From contig JAWARJ010000001.1 in the NCBI GenBank assembly GCA_038893495.1, positions 806,001-870,000 on the forward strand: a stretch of 64,000 bases of DNA, written 5' to 3'. The first letter of the stretch is position 1. Each line of letters begins with the position of its first letter. The position numbers and the translations under genes were made by a program. This stretch comes from Thermoproteus sp. (lineage in GTDB: Archaea > Thermoproteota > Thermoprotei > Thermoproteales > Thermoproteaceae). Under the pieces are notes generated by a model, which was given only the letters and a program-made list of their open reading frames with translations, was not told the origin of the DNA and did no database searches. Below are positions 18,151 to 27,153 of this stretch, in pieces.

Positions 18151-18576
18151 GTGAAGAAGTGCGTAGTGGCGTCGGGCATATTGATAGAGGACGGGAAGGT
18201 CCTTTTGATCCGCCATAAACGGCTGGGCGTATGGCTCTATCCAGGTGGCCATGTGGAGCCCAATGAGACTCCCTCCGAGGCCGTCGTGCGCGAATTCGCC
18301 GAGGAGACGGGACTTGAGGTGAGGCCTCAAGGTCGGACTCTAGGCATTTCGACGGACGACGTGGCGGAGGAGGAACCGTTGCCTTTCGCCATCTTGAGGG
18401 AGACCGTGAAGTACCCCGAGGAGGTCCACATACATTACGACTTGATATTTCTAGTCAAACGTGTCGGCGGGACTTTAAGGGAGGGCGTCTGGTTCTCTAA
18501 AAAGGAGCTTGATGGGCTAAAGACCTATCCCAACGTCTTGGCCGTATTGAAACGCGCGTTTGAGGTCGCCGTATGA
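18151..18576 (+). CDS. NUDIX hydrolase
   Basis: 141 residues from GTG 18151. The Nudix box is complete: GGHVEPNETPSEAVV followed by REFAEETGLEV (G-x5-E-x7-REU-x-EE-x-GU). Hydrolyses a nucleoside diphosphate linked to another group; substrate unknown. A longer frame runs upstream into the antisense of the exporter gene, but its Ala/Ser-rich leader looks non-coding and a TATA-like gttttta is 26 nt before GTG 18151. Overlaps the next gene by 4 bp. Confidence 0.85.
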   Translation: MKKCVVASGILIEDGKVLLIRHKRLGVWLYPGGHVEPNETPSEAVVREFAEETGLEVRPQGRTLGISTDDVAEEEPLPFAILRETVKYPEEVHIHYDLIFLVKRVGGTLREGVWFSKKELDGLKTYPNVLAVLKRAFEVAV

Positions 18577-19223
18577 TTGCGGACATAATCGTCCAGACCC
18601 TATTGGTCACGCCCTCTGGGGCCTTTTCGCCCGGCCCCCTCACTACCGCGGCTGTGGTCGAAGGCGCCGTGCGCGCCACGCCTAAACTCGCCGTTAGGGC
18701 CGGCCTGAAGGTCGCAGCTGGACATATGGCGTTTGAACTGCCCTACGTCTTGGCGCTTAGTCTCTTGGCGAATTTCCTCGCATTCCTCCGCGCGCCGCTG
18801 GCGGCGATCTCTCTTGCCTTCTCTCTATTTTTCGCATATTTGACGATAAAAGACGGGGTCGCCGCGTTGCGTGGAGGCTATAACTTAAATAACAAAAGGC
18901 CCGGCTTCGCGAACCCGTTAGTCGCAGGTCTTGTCTTCACTGGAGCCAATCCCTATTTCTTGATGTGGTGGGCCACCGTGGGCTTGCCTTTAGTCAACTT
19001 GGCGGTCCAATACGGCGCCTTAGGCGTGGCCGTCATGTACGCGAGCCACGTCTGGATGGACTACTTCTGGCTGGCCCTCATGGCCTCGCTCGGCGGCGGC
19101 GCGTCTAAGGTGTTAGGGAGCCGGAAATACGGCTATCTCCTAATAGCCCTGGCCGCTTTGTTATTGCTATTCGGCGTTAATATATTCCTAAAGGCGTTTA
19201 CGTCCGTGACGTTAATACCTTAA
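18573..19223 (+). CDS. LysE-family translocator
   Basis: 216 residues, six hydrophobic segments. TPSGAFSPGPLTTAAV near the N-terminus is the LysE/RhtB GxxxGP signature, and GANPYFLMWWATVG is the second conserved motif. Members export amino acids or other small metabolites. ATGA overlap with the NUDIX gene indicates co-transcription. Confidence 0.85.
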   Translation: MIADIIVQTLLVTPSGAFSPGPLTTAAVVEGAVRATPKLAVRAGLKVAAGHMAFELPYVLALSLLANFLAFLRAPLAAISLAFSLFFAYLTIKDGVAALRGGYNLNNKRPGFANPLVAGLVFTGANPYFLMWWATVGLPLVNLAVQYGALGVAVMYASHVWMDYFWLALMASLGGGASKVLGSRKYGYLLIALAALLLLFGVNIFLKAFTSVTLIP

Positions 19224-19247
19224 ATAGCGCCTAGTTTTGATACTCAC

Positions 19248-19736
19248 ATGAGGGCTTGGGCGGTTGTAATAATCGTTGTGGCGTTAATAGCAGCGGCGGT
19301 CTTCCTCTATTTTTATTTCTCCCAGGGGAGGGTGGATATATATGTGGCGGACCCGCCGGACCCTCTCGGAGCTGTATATATCACCTTTACGTCTGTAGCG
19401 CTACATAGAGTCGGCAACAACTCCGGTTGGGTCGTTGTCTTTAACGGTACTAAGACGGTGGCGCTCTCCCATACGCCTCAGCTGTTAGTCTCGGCTTCTG
19501 TTCCCGCCGGCGAATATAACGAAATCTTCTTCACGGTCTCCAGCGTCACTGTGGAGATCAGCGGCGTCAACGTGACGGCCAGGATGCCCAGCGGCGTCTT
19601 TAAGGTCCACATAATAGGCGGCATGAGGCTAAACGGAGGCTCCGAGGAGAAGTTGCTGATTTCATTTCCACACATCACGGTCGCCAACGGCCAGATAATA
19701 ATCAGCCCGTCGATAACGGCCCAAGTGATATCTTGA
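19248..19736 (+). CDS. Membrane-anchored DUF4382-like protein
   Basis: 162 residues: one N-terminal hydrophobic segment (about 4-23), then an all-beta extracellular domain. The YVADPPDPLGAVYITFTSV opening and the PAGEYNEIFFTV strand are typical of DUF4382-like lipoprotein or surface domains of unknown function. Several N-x-S/T sites occur. It overlaps trmO by 4 bp. Confidence 0.6.
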   Translation: MRAWAVVIIVVALIAAAVFLYFYFSQGRVDIYVADPPDPLGAVYITFTSVALHRVGNNSGWVVVFNGTKTVALSHTPQLLVSASVPAGEYNEIFFTVSSVTVEISGVNVTARMPSGVFKVHIIGGMRLNGGSEEKLLISFPHITVANGQIIISPSITAQVIS

Positions 19737-20179
19737 ACGAGATAAGGCTGAGGCCTATCGGATACGTCGAGGAGGGCCTTCCGGAAGAACAACGGGTAGC
19801 TAGGAGGGACTACATCTCGACTATTAGGATCTACGACGAATTCGTAGAGGGCCTCGCCGGGCTTGAAGAGTACAGCCACATCTTCGTGATTTGGTACATG
19901 CATAGAGTGGGCGAGGTTAGGCTAAAGGTGAGACCTAGACGGATTTCAGAAGGCCCCGAGGTGGGCATATTCGCCACTAGGTTCCCGCCGAGGCCCAACC
20001 CCATAGGTTTGACTGTCGCCGAGCTCGTCTCCGTGGAGTCTCCTAGGTTGCGAGTAAGGAATCTCGACGCTTGGACGGGAAGCCCCGTCTTAGACATAAA
20101 GCCCTACGACGTACTCGACGTAGTGGAGAGACCCAAGATGCCCGAGTGGCTCAAACGTCTTTTAAATACCGACTTGTAG
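19733..20179 (+). CDS. TrmO-like tRNA (N6-adenine37) methyltransferase
   Basis: 148 residues of the TsaA/UPF0066 beta-barrel: IRLRPIGYVEEG, GLEEYSHIFVIWYMH and ATRFPPRPNPIGLT are the conserved segments; DAWTGSPVLDIKPY closes the domain. In bacteria the family methylates t6A37 of tRNA-Thr using SAM. TTG start at 19733 overlaps the upstream stop. The presence of sua5 (t6A pathway) elsewhere in the window fits this role. Confidence 0.8.
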   Translation: MNEIRLRPIGYVEEGLPEEQRVARRDYISTIRIYDEFVEGLAGLEEYSHIFVIWYMHRVGEVRLKVRPRRISEGPEVGIFATRFPPRPNPIGLTVAELVSVESPRLRVRNLDAWTGSPVLDIKPYDVLDVVERPKMPEWLKRLLNTDL

Positions 20180-20187
20180 GGGGTCTT

Positions 20188-21162
20188 GTGGTCTGTATAT
20201 TTGTAAGTAGGGATACATTCCCGGACATATTGTACAGAAAGCTCTCGGAGGTGGGGACGGTGAGGGCGTACAAATATGGGAAGTCGGCTTGGCTGACCGA
20301 GGGGATACCTAAGGAGGAGTTGAAGAAGGCCGCGGCGGAATGCGACGCCATGGTGGTCTTTATAGGCGATAGAATAGACGCAGAGGTGCTCTCCCATGCC
20401 AAGAACTTGAAGATAATATCGACCGTCTCTGTCGGGTACGACCACATAGATGTGGCCGAGGCCAAGAGGAGGGGCATCGTCGTTACGAACACGCCTGAGG
20501 TTCTAGTCGACGCCACCGCCGACTTGGCGGTAGGTCTACTCCTGGCCTTGACTAGGAGGATCGTCGAGGGCGATAGGCTCATTAGGGAGGGGAGGGCCTA
20601 CGACGTATGGGGCGCCCTGATGGGCTCAGATCTAAGGGGGAAGAGGGCCGGCATATTGGGCCTCGGCAATATAGGCGCGGCCATTGCGAGGCGGCTGTTG
20701 GCCTTCGGCGTCGACGTGGTCTATTGGTCTCGCGTCAGGAAGCCCCAAGTGGAGTTCGCCTTGGGGATTAAGTACTTGCCGCTAGACGAACTGCTCGCCA
20801 CAAGCGACTTCGTCATAATCTCCATGGCGCTCACGCCCGAGACGAAACACTTCATGGACTGGGAGAAGTTCTCCAAGATGAAGAGGGGGGCCTATCTCGT
20901 CAATATAGCCAGAGGCGGCCTTGTGGACACAGAAGCGCTCTTGAGGGCGTTACGCGAGGGCATACTGGCCGGCGCGGCTCTAGACGTATATGAGGTTGAG
21001 CCTCTGCCCCACACCCACGAGCTGACAAGACTGCCCAACGTAGTGCTCACGCCCCACATCGGAAGCGCGGCCGTCGAGACGAGGATCAAAATGGCCGAAG
21101 TGGCCGCCGAAAACGTAGTGAGGTTCTTCAAGGGACAGAGGCCTCTCTACGTGGTGGAGTGA
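20188..21162 (+). CDS. D-isomer specific 2-hydroxyacid dehydrogenase
   Basis: 324 residues. NAD-binding [22 protein letters not shown] (catalytic Arg region), the VEPLP Glu region and HIGSA (catalytic His) define glyoxylate/hydroxypyruvate/phosphoglycerate-type dehydrogenases. No C-terminal ACT domain, which argues against canonical SerA. A longer in-frame upstream region lies inside trmO and looks non-coding; TATA cttttaaata (20159-20168) is 24 nt before GTG 20188, so I start there. Confidence 0.9.
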   Translation: MVCIFVSRDTFPDILYRKLSEVGTVRAYKYGKSAWLTEGIPKEELKKAAAECDAMVVFIGDRIDAEVLSHAKNLKIISTVSVGYDHIDVAEAKRRGIVVTNTPEVLVDATADLAVGLLLALTRRIVEGDRLIREGRAYDVWGALMGSDLRGKRAGILGLGNIGAAIARRLLAFGVDVVYWSRVRKPQVEFALGIKYLPLDELLATSDFVIISMALTPETKHFMDWEKFSKMKRGAYLVNIARGGLVDTEALLRALREGILAGAALDVYEVEPLPHTHELTRLPNVVLTPHIGSAAVETRIKMAEVAAENVVRFFKGQRPLYVVE

Positions 21163-21584
21163 GCGTCTGGTCGGACCCCAAGTTCTTCGAGGTGAAGTTC
21201 AAATGCATCAAATGCGGCGTCTGCTGCGTGGGGACCCAAATGGAGCTCTTGCCGGAAGACATAGAGCGGATAGAGGCGTTGGGCTACAAACTCGAAGACT
21301 TCGCCGTGGTGGACGGCGAGATAATAAGGCTGAAGAACGTAGACGGCCACTGCGTCTTCTACGACCCCCAGACAGCTACATGTAGGATCTATAGTGAGAG
21401 GCCTATAGGGTGTAGGCTATATCCGCTAGTCTACGACGGGAGGGAAGTATATGTCGACAAGACGTGCCCCACGTGGAATACAGTATCGAGGAGGGAGATA
21501 GAAAGGCTTGGCCCCTACGTCGAGAAGTTTGTAGAGGACGTAAAGAAGACGAAGTTGGTGATAAGGCTACGCAAAGGCCTTTAA
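21159..21584 (+). CDS. YkgJ-like cysteine cluster protein
   Basis: 141 residues. [38 protein letters not shown] and a late Cys in DKTCPTW make the CxxCxxCC + CRxY...RPxxCRxYP pattern of the YkgJ/UPF0153 family, thought to bind zinc or an Fe-S cluster. GTG start overlaps the dehydrogenase stop by 4 bp. The 3' end overlaps ribB (convergent) by 18 bp. Confidence 0.75.
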   Translation: MSVWSDPKFFEVKFKCIKCGVCCVGTQMELLPEDIERIEALGYKLEDFAVVDGEIIRLKNVDGHCVFYDPQTATCRIYSERPIGCRLYPLVYDGREVYVDKTCPTWNTVSRREIERLGPYVEKFVEDVKKTKLVIRLRKGL

Positions 21585-22214
21585 GTCCTCGCCTTTAAGT
21601 AGAGGCACGTCGAGGATTTCAGCCAGCTCTTTCACCTCGGAGTACGACATGGCCTCAGTGCTGGGGCCTAGGACTTCGATTATGGCTAAGGCGGGGGGCA
21701 ATCCGGCTATTCTGGCCAGTATGGTCGAGAGCTCCGTGTGTCCCCACCGCCTCCCCAGCCTGGCCCCCAATATGGGCACGTGGCCAGGCGCGTAGAAATT
21801 GGCGGCGAATTCCCTTCTGGCCAGCTCCGGGTCCTTCTGGGCCATCTCGACCACTCTTGCAAGCTCCCTTATGGTGAGGGCCTTGTCGGAATCCCTAACG
21901 CCAGTGTTGGTCTTCTTGTGGTTCACATAGCCCATAAACGCCGGCTCGTCGCCGTATTTAGGCGTGACGGAAAGCCCCAGAGATCTGTAGTATTCCGAGA
22001 GGAAGCCCAGCCCCAGCGACCTGCCTATCTCCTCGGTGGTCACAAAACATAGGAGGCCTCCTGCGTTGAGTCTCAACCACCTCACTAGGCTGGGCGTCAT
22101 CACGTCGGCCCTAACGACGAAGTCCGCCTCGGCCTCTCTATTATCGCCGTCGTATATCAGAACCGGCTTGCCCCGCCTAAGAGCCTCCACGGCGCCTTCG
22201 ACGTCTGATTTCAT
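21567..22214 (-). CDS. ribB: 3,4-dihydroxy-2-butanone 4-phosphate synthase
   Basis: 215 residues from ATG 22214 (a TTG at 22220 is also in frame). [13 protein letters not shown] supplies the metal-binding Glu and Asp, and [10 protein letters not shown] the later catalytic His/Glu region. It makes the four-carbon unit of riboflavin from ribulose 5-phosphate. TATA tttataca (about 22231-22239) is 22 nt upstream, so ribB can be transcribed apart from the arf genes, which lie upstream on the same strand. Confidence 0.93.
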   Translation of the reverse strand: MKSDVEGAVEALRRGKPVLIYDGDNREAEADFVVRADVMTPSLVRWLRLNAGGLLCFVTTEEIGRSLGLGFLSEYYRSLGLSVTPKYGDEPAFMGYVNHKKTNTGVRDSDKALTIRELARVVEMAQKDPELARREFAANFYAPGHVPILGARLGRRWGHTELSTILARIAGLPPALAIIEVLGPSTEAMSYSEVKELAEILDVPLLKGEDLKAFA

Positions 22215-22244
22215 CGTCAACTAGAGTTAATGTATATAAATGCT

Positions 22245-22907
22245 TTATGTAAACACTTGTTTACAGCGGACTTTATACCTCAACACGACCTCCTGCCCGC
22301 ACTCGCAGATCTCTGCCGACTTCAATTCGAGCCTAAACGGCGCCTCATCCGTGTCCTTATAGCCGGGCCCCTCCAGGAGCGAAGTGCCGGAGCCGAAGGC
22401 GTAGGGAGTCACAGTTATGATTAACTCGTCCACTAGGCATTGGCTCAACATCTGCCAGTTGACGTGTCCACCGCCCTCTACTAGAACGCTCTTGATGCCC
22501 ATTGAATACAACGCCTCCAACGCCTCCCTTAGGGGGACCGCGCCGCCTGGAAATCTTAACACCTTAACGCCGCGGCTCTCCAACTCGGCTATCTTCTCGG
22601 GCGGCGCCCTCTCGGTCGTGAGGACTATAGTGGGGGCCGACTTGTCGAAGACTCTGAGGTCTGGCGGGAGGCTGAGAGATCCGTCGACTACTACCCTAAT
22701 GGGATTTCGCCCTTCGACATATCTAACTGTAAGCCTCGGATTGTCCACTAGGACGGTCCTAGCGCCCACCAGTACGGCGTCGACCTTAGCCCTCAACGCA
22801 TGTAGCCTCTTGAGGTCTATGGGGCATGAGAGGCGCGAGAATCCCGTCTTGCTTGCTATCCTCCCATCTATCGTTATGGCCGCCGCCAGATACACATAGG
22901 GCCTCAT
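22245..22907 (-). CDS. arfC: Diaminoribosylamino-pyrimidinone 5'-phosphate reductase
   Basis: 220 residues of the RibD-C reductase domain alone (no deaminase), as in archaea. VYLAAAITIDGRIA, VDAVLVGARTVLVDNP and VEGGGHVNWQ are the NADPH and substrate motifs. Reduces the ribosyl group in the archaeal riboflavin and F420 deazaflavin route. Start overlaps the end of arfA (ATGA). It precedes ribB on the same strand. Confidence 0.9.
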   Translation of the reverse strand: MRPYVYLAAAITIDGRIASKTGFSRLSCPIDLKRLHALRAKVDAVLVGARTVLVDNPRLTVRYVEGRNPIRVVVDGSLSLPPDLRVFDKSAPTIVLTTERAPPEKIAELESRGVKVLRFPGGAVPLREALEALYSMGIKSVLVEGGGHVNWQMLSQCLVDELIITVTPYAFGSGTSLLEGPGYKDTDEAPFRLELKSAEICECGQEVVLRYKVRCKQVFT

Positions 22908-23557
22908 CTAATAGTTCTGACGCCTATTATTTGGTCTCTCCGCATGGAGTCTAGAGCCTCTGTGGCTTTAGTAAAGGCCGCGTAGGGCCTCTCCGCGACT
23001 CCTATCCCCAACCTCACATCGATATAGACCTGGTCGTATAGGAGATATCCAGTCTTGACGTCGGGCAGGAAGATCATTATATTGTCTCCCCCCAGGTAAA
23101 ACGCCAGACATCCCAAGCCTCTACACATGGAGTTTATCTTGTTGAGGAGGTCGCCCACCACCACGTAGACGTCGTAGGAGCCCATCCTCTCTGTCTGCCG
23201 TGTGCTATTGACTATATCCATATGGCCCACCACAGCCGAATTTCCTGAGGTGTCCTTCCCGTCGTCGCAGTTCTCATAGGCGTCTAGAGGAGTGGGGCCG
23301 CGCCCTATACAGTACTCCACAGGGACCGGCGAGACCTCCCTAATCGCCTTGACCCTCTCGACGAGCGCCGTCGCGGGCACGTTGTTCGAATATACGAGCA
23401 GATAGTCGTAGCGCATGTGGTGGGGCAATGCGTCTATAGAGGTATATTCGGCCCAGGCCCTTTTGTGTAACTCGGCTTGTACCTGCTGGATTATATGTTC
23501 CCGCCTGAAGCCCAAAGTCTCAGTCCACTCGCGGTAGCCTATCAACTTTAGTTGCAT
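22904..23557 (-). CDS. arfA: GTP cyclohydrolase IIa/III
   Basis: 217 residues starting MQLKLIGYREWTETLG at ATG 23557. Length and sequence match the archaeal GTP cyclohydrolase III (MJ0145 type), which opens GTP to the formylamino-pyrimidine that starts archaeal riboflavin/F420 synthesis. YLGGDNIMIFLPD is the conserved nucleotide-binding metal segment of the nucleotidyl-cyclase-like fold. A longer frame upstream overlaps arfB and is not needed; the ATG at 23557 is 4 bp after the arfB stop. Confidence 0.9.
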   Translation of the reverse strand: MQLKLIGYREWTETLGFRREHIIQQVQAELHKRAWAEYTSIDALPHHMRYDYLLVYSNNVPATALVERVKAIREVSPVPVEYCIGRGPTPLDAYENCDDGKDTSGNSAVVGHMDIVNSTRQTERMGSYDVYVVVGDLLNKINSMCRGLGCLAFYLGGDNIMIFLPDVKTGYLLYDQVYIDVRLGIGVAERPYAAFTKATEALDSMRRDQIIGVRTIR

Positions 23558-23561
23558 TACG

Positions 23562-24206
23562 CTATGCACGATACAACGTCCGAATTGCAGATAAAAAAGC
23601 ATTAACCCGCTGGTACGCCCTGTCAACTATTGTTTCCAAGAGCTCCGAGCCCCTCTCCGCGGAGATTTCAGCCGGATCTATACATCCTACAATCCCGCTT
23701 TTGGACATCCACGCCGTCCTCAAATACCGCATCATATGTACGTCGCCTTCACACAACCTCTCCTTAGGCTCCTTGAGGAGCTTGCCGCCTAGAGCTAAAT
23801 ATATGCTCGCCTCGTCGGATCCCGCGTGGTCTCTGACGGGCGCGAGGGACCACACGTTTATCCAGAGCACTCTAGGGCCCAGCTCGTAGTCTATTTGAGA
23901 CGTAATGGCGTTGCCAGCATCGGCTACGCCTCCATGTCCAGCCACGACAACCACATGATCGCACCACCTAGCCGCACTCTTCAGCACATCTCGTAGATAT
24001 GAGAGAAAAACATCGCATTCCACAAATATCGTCGGCGCGAAGTCTTGATGTTCTTTGCTACAAGTATACCATATGGGTTCCAACACCTTGGCCCCCGTCA
24101 GCTCTCCGAGCTTCCTCGCCACATAGACTGCGACTTCCGTGTCTACAGTAGGCGGGAGATAGGGGCCGTGTTGTTCGTAGGACCCCACCGGCAGAATACA
24201 GTCCAT
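23562..24206 (-). CDS. arfB: Formylamino-pyrimidine deformylase (creatininase family)
   Basis: 214 residues of the creatininase fold. GSYEQHGPYLPPTVDTEVA holds the metal-binding Glu, His and Asp, and VVAGHGGVADAG is the second signature. ArfB removes the formyl group from the product of ArfA, so arfB-arfA-arfC lie in pathway order on one strand. A 65-residue acidic ORF lies 20 bp upstream and may be the first gene of the unit. Confidence 0.88.
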   Translation of the reverse strand: MDCILPVGSYEQHGPYLPPTVDTEVAVYVARKLGELTGAKVLEPIWYTCSKEHQDFAPTIFVECDVFLSYLRDVLKSAARWCDHVVVVAGHGGVADAGNAITSQIDYELGPRVLWINVWSLAPVRDHAGSDEASIYLALGGKLLKEPKERLCEGDVHMMRYLRTAWMSKSGIVGCIDPAEISAERGSELLETIVDRAYQRVNAFLSAIRTLYRA

Positions 24207-24225
24207 AGCGGAAAGACATGTCTCC

Positions 24226-24423
24226 CTATTTTGTCTTTGTCCTTAGCGCTTCGACCAGCTCCTCTATGGCTTGAGTCAGCTCCCTAAGCCCCTCTATTTC
24301 TATCTTGACTTTGAGGTATCCCCCGCTGTCGCTACCATCTTTCTCCTCTCCGTCTTCTTTAAGGAGCCGCTCTAACTCCTCGTCGTCTTCTACCTCCTCT
24401 TCTTTCTTCTTTCTCAACATCAT
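24226..24423 (-). CDS. Small charged helical protein
   Basis: 65 residues: Lys/Glu/Asp-rich N-terminal half and an amphipathic C-terminal helix (IEGLRELTQAIEELVEALR) of coiled-coil character, with a short strand LKVKIEIEG between. No family recognised. Two adjacent ATGs (24423, 24420) can start it; a TATA-like ggtttaat is about 22-25 nt upstream. Position suggests it is first in the riboflavin operon. Confidence 0.55.
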   Translation of the reverse strand: MMLRKKKEEEVEDDEELERLLKEDGEEKDGSDSGGYLKVKIEIEGLRELTQAIEELVEALRTKTK

Positions 24424-24476
24424 GCAATATAGAGCCCTATTAAACCAACTGTTATTTATAGGACGTTAAAAATTAC

Positions 24477-25490
24477 GTGAAGGTATACTATACTGAAGCC
24501 TTTAAGGGCCACGAGGTTGGCGCTGGGCATCCCGAAAATCCGCGGCGCCTCGATTACGCCCTCGCGGGGGTCAGAGATGCCGACGTCGTGGCGATCGAGC
24601 CGCGACTTAGAGACGACGTGCGGGAGCGCGTAGAGACGGCGCATAGACGCGACTACGTAAATTATATCGAAGATTTATGTAATACGGGCTCCCTCATGGA
24701 GCTGGACGGAGACACGTGGATATCGCCAGGGACCTGTAGGGCAGCCTATATGGCCGTGTCGGCGGTACTTGACGCCTTGGACTCTACAGAGCATGTATAC
24801 ATATTGGCCAGACCTCCCGGCCATCACGCAGGGACTTCGGGGAGGGCCTTAACGGCGCCGACGCAGGGGTTCTGTATATTTAATACGGCCGCCATAGGCG
24901 CTCTATACCTAGAGGGGGTCGCCGTGGTCGATATAGATGTACATCACGGCAACGGGACGCAAGAGATTCTATACGACAAAGACGTGCTCTACATATCAAC
25001 ACACCAAGACCCTCTGACCATATATCCCGGCACCGGCTTCCCCGACGAGGTGGGGAGAGGCAGAGGCGAGGGGTATAACGTAAACGTGCCCATGCCTCCG
25101 GGGCTGGGCGACGACGGGTTCAAGAAGGCTGTCGACGAGATAATAATGCCCATATTGAGGCAGTACGGCCCCAGGAGGATAATAGTGTCTCTGGGTTGGG
25201 ATGCGCACAAAGAGGACCCGCTAGCCGATATGGGCCTCAGCCTCAACGGCTATCGCCACGCCATAAGGTCTCTGCTGTCTTTGGGAGTCCCTGTCGTCTT
25301 TTTGCTCGAGGGTGGATACAACTACGACGTATTGCGGGAGGGGTCTAAGGTGTTGGTGAGGGAGGTGGCGGGGCTGGGCTATGCGCCTCCTGAAGAACAG
25401 ACCGCCAGCGACCACCGCGTCTGGAATAAATTCTCCGCGACGTTAAAAGAGGTGAAGGCGATACATTCTAAGTACTGGCGGCTAGATTAG
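24477..25490 (+). CDS. Histone-deacetylase-family amidohydrolase
   Basis: 337 residues. RPPGHHAG (tandem His), DIDVHHGNGT (zinc Asp/His) and LEGGYN match the class I/II HDAC/AcuC/acetylpolyamine amidohydrolase family. Zinc-dependent deacetylation; substrate could be acetylated chromatin protein, polyamine or another small amide. Together with Sir2 at 38.4 kb the window holds both deacetylase types. GTG start; TATA ttatttata (24452-24460) lies 21 nt upstream. The 3' end overlaps prs by 9 bp. Confidence 0.9.
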   Translation: MKVYYTEAFKGHEVGAGHPENPRRLDYALAGVRDADVVAIEPRLRDDVRERVETAHRRDYVNYIEDLCNTGSLMELDGDTWISPGTCRAAYMAVSAVLDALDSTEHVYILARPPGHHAGTSGRALTAPTQGFCIFNTAAIGALYLEGVAVVDIDVHHGNGTQEILYDKDVLYISTHQDPLTIYPGTGFPDEVGRGRGEGYNVNVPMPPGLGDDGFKKAVDEIIMPILRQYGPRRIIVSLGWDAHKEDPLADMGLSLNGYRHAIRSLLSLGVPVVFLLEGGYNYDVLREGSKVLVREVAGLGYAPPEEQTASDHRVWNKFSATLKEVKAIHSKYWRLD

Positions 25491-26348
25491 CGCCGACAGC
25501 GTTTTGGCTAGATGTTCCGAGACGTCTATACTGGCGTACTCGCAGGGTATGGTGTTGCTACAATACAACGCGTTCAAACAACCTCTAATTTTCTCTCTGG
25601 CGTTGCCCAGTAGCTGGCAGTGAGACACCACGGCGTATACCGCCGAGGCGCCTAACATCTTGGCGTTCCTACAGGCGTCCACTAAAGTCCCTCCTGTCGC
25701 CAATATGTCGTCCACTATCGCCACAGACCTGCCTTGCAACCCAGAAGTCCCTCTTGGCTTCATGTATATCTCGCCAGTCTCTCTATCTCTAAACTTCTCG
25801 AAGTAGTCGAAAGGAACTCCCAAAGTCCTCGCCAGCGCCTCGGCCCTATGGAGCGACCCCACGTCTGGACTCAAGACCAAGTCTACGTTCAGTTTTTTGA
25901 GCGCTTCGGCGTACCTCTCGACGGGATATATGTCGACGACGTTCATATTGGCCACATAGTTGCCCACATAGGGCTTATGGAGATCTACAGTAATCAGATG
26001 GGTGATGGGGTACTCCCTCAGGTGTCTCAAAATGGTCTTGACGCTTATGGGCTCCCCCTCCCTAAAACGCCTATCCTGTCTGGCGTAGGGGAGGTAGGGC
26101 GCTACTAGAATTATCCTCTCGGCCCCGTAGTCGCTTAGAGCGTCTAGCGCCAAGAACAACTTCACTATGTTCTTATTGACGTCAGGATAGAGCCGGACGA
26201 GCAAGACGGCCTCCCTAGAGGGCTCGATTCTCACTAGTACCTCCCCGTCGGGGAAGTCGCGCTCCTCAAGGGGACGTGCGTCTAGGCCCAATTTAGCCGA
26301 TATTGAGCGCGCCAGGTCCTCTGCGTTTTTGAAGTAGTACAACCGCAT
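25482..26348 (-). CDS. prs: Ribose-phosphate pyrophosphokinase
   Basis: 288 residues, the short archaeal class. YLPYARQDRRFREGEPIS is the flexible catalytic loop, VLSPDVGSLHRAEALA the pyrophosphate loop region, and VDDILATGGTLVDA the PRPP-binding motif. It makes PRPP for nucleotides and for upp at 49 kb. ATG is 24 nt from a palindromic TATA cttatataag (26368-26377). Confidence 0.94.
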   Translation of the reverse strand: MRLYYFKNAEDLARSISAKLGLDARPLEERDFPDGEVLVRIEPSREAVLLVRLYPDVNKNIVKLFLALDALSDYGAERIILVAPYLPYARQDRRFREGEPISVKTILRHLREYPITHLITVDLHKPYVGNYVANMNVVDIYPVERYAEALKKLNVDLVLSPDVGSLHRAEALARTLGVPFDYFEKFRDRETGEIYMKPRGTSGLQGRSVAIVDDILATGGTLVDACRNAKMLGASAVYAVVSHCQLLGNAREKIRGCLNALYCSNTIPCEYASIDVSEHLAKTLSALI

Positions 26349-26382
26349 GTCGTCATGGGGGCGGAGGCTTATATAAGTCGCG

Positions 26383-27153
26383 TCAGGGCCAGGTTATCGC
26401 CGCCTTTAACGACTCAGGCGCCCCGCCGGTTTTAACCGCCACTACTATATAGCGCTCCGAGGAGTCCGAATAAGGCGACTTGTCGAAATCGCCGTAGACC
26501 GCCTTTATTGTCATGCCGACGCTCCGCAACATCAAGCCGATCTCGCTGGGAGAGTAAAGCCTGAGGGCGAGGTTCCTAGTCCCTATATACTCGCCGCTCC
26601 TATAGAAATATCTAGTCTCTTTGATGGTGCCAGTTAGGGGGTTGTAGGTCGCTATAGACAGGACCCTGTAGGGCCCCGCTGATATCCACATGTTCCAAGT
26701 CTCGCCAAGTGCGGCATACGCCTTGTCTATTTTCGCTCTGTTAGCTAGATCTAACGCCAAAAGGCCGCCGGGCTTTATCGAGCCGGACAGCCACATCAAC
26801 ACCTCTAGGTCCTCCTCGTCGCCAAACATGCCCAGAGAGCTATGCATTATATACGCCCCGTCGAACGCCCTACGCCTAAACGGCGGCATCCTCACATCGG
26901 CGGCCACCACATCGCCGTACCTCTTGGCCTCTTGGAGATATTTCACATTTATGTCCAAGCCCACCACCGAGTCTCCAGGCAGAAACCTCATGTGCCTCCC
27001 GTGGCCGCACGCCGCATCTAGAAAACGCCTACCTGGACTTATGCCCAACACCTCTACGAGGAATTGCGCCTCCTTCGCGCTGACTTCGGGGCCCTTGTAG
27101 TACTCCATGAAGTCTCTATACACCTCGTCGAAGAATTCGTCTATCCAGTTCAT
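26383..27153 (-). CDS. SAM-dependent methyltransferase
   Basis: 256 residues. FLDAACGHGRHMRFL is motif I, VVGLDINVKYL motif II and GAYIMHSSLGMF motif III of the class I fold; VEVLGISPGRR precedes motif I. Substrate is unknown. It overlaps the Sua5 stop by 4 bp (27150-27153), so it may modify tRNA or a protein in the same process, but that is inference. Confidence 0.85.
   Translation of the reverse strand: MNWIDEFFDEVYRDFMEYYKGPEVSAKEAQFLVEVLGISPGRRFLDAACGHGRHMRFLPGDSVVGLDINVKYLQEAKRYGDVVAADVRMPPFRRRAFDGAYIMHSSLGMFGDEEDLEVLMWLSGSIKPGGLLALDLANRAKIDKAYAALGETWNMWISAGPYRVLSIATYNPLTGTIKETRYFYRSGEYIGTRNLALRLYSPSEIGLMLRSVGMTIKAVYGDFDKSPYSDSSERYIVVAVKTGGAPESLKAAITWP

Noticed and set aside
20071-20187. 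N-terminal extension of the 2-hydroxyacid dehydrogenase
   Set aside because: It lies inside trmO in another frame, and the TATA box selects GTG 20188.
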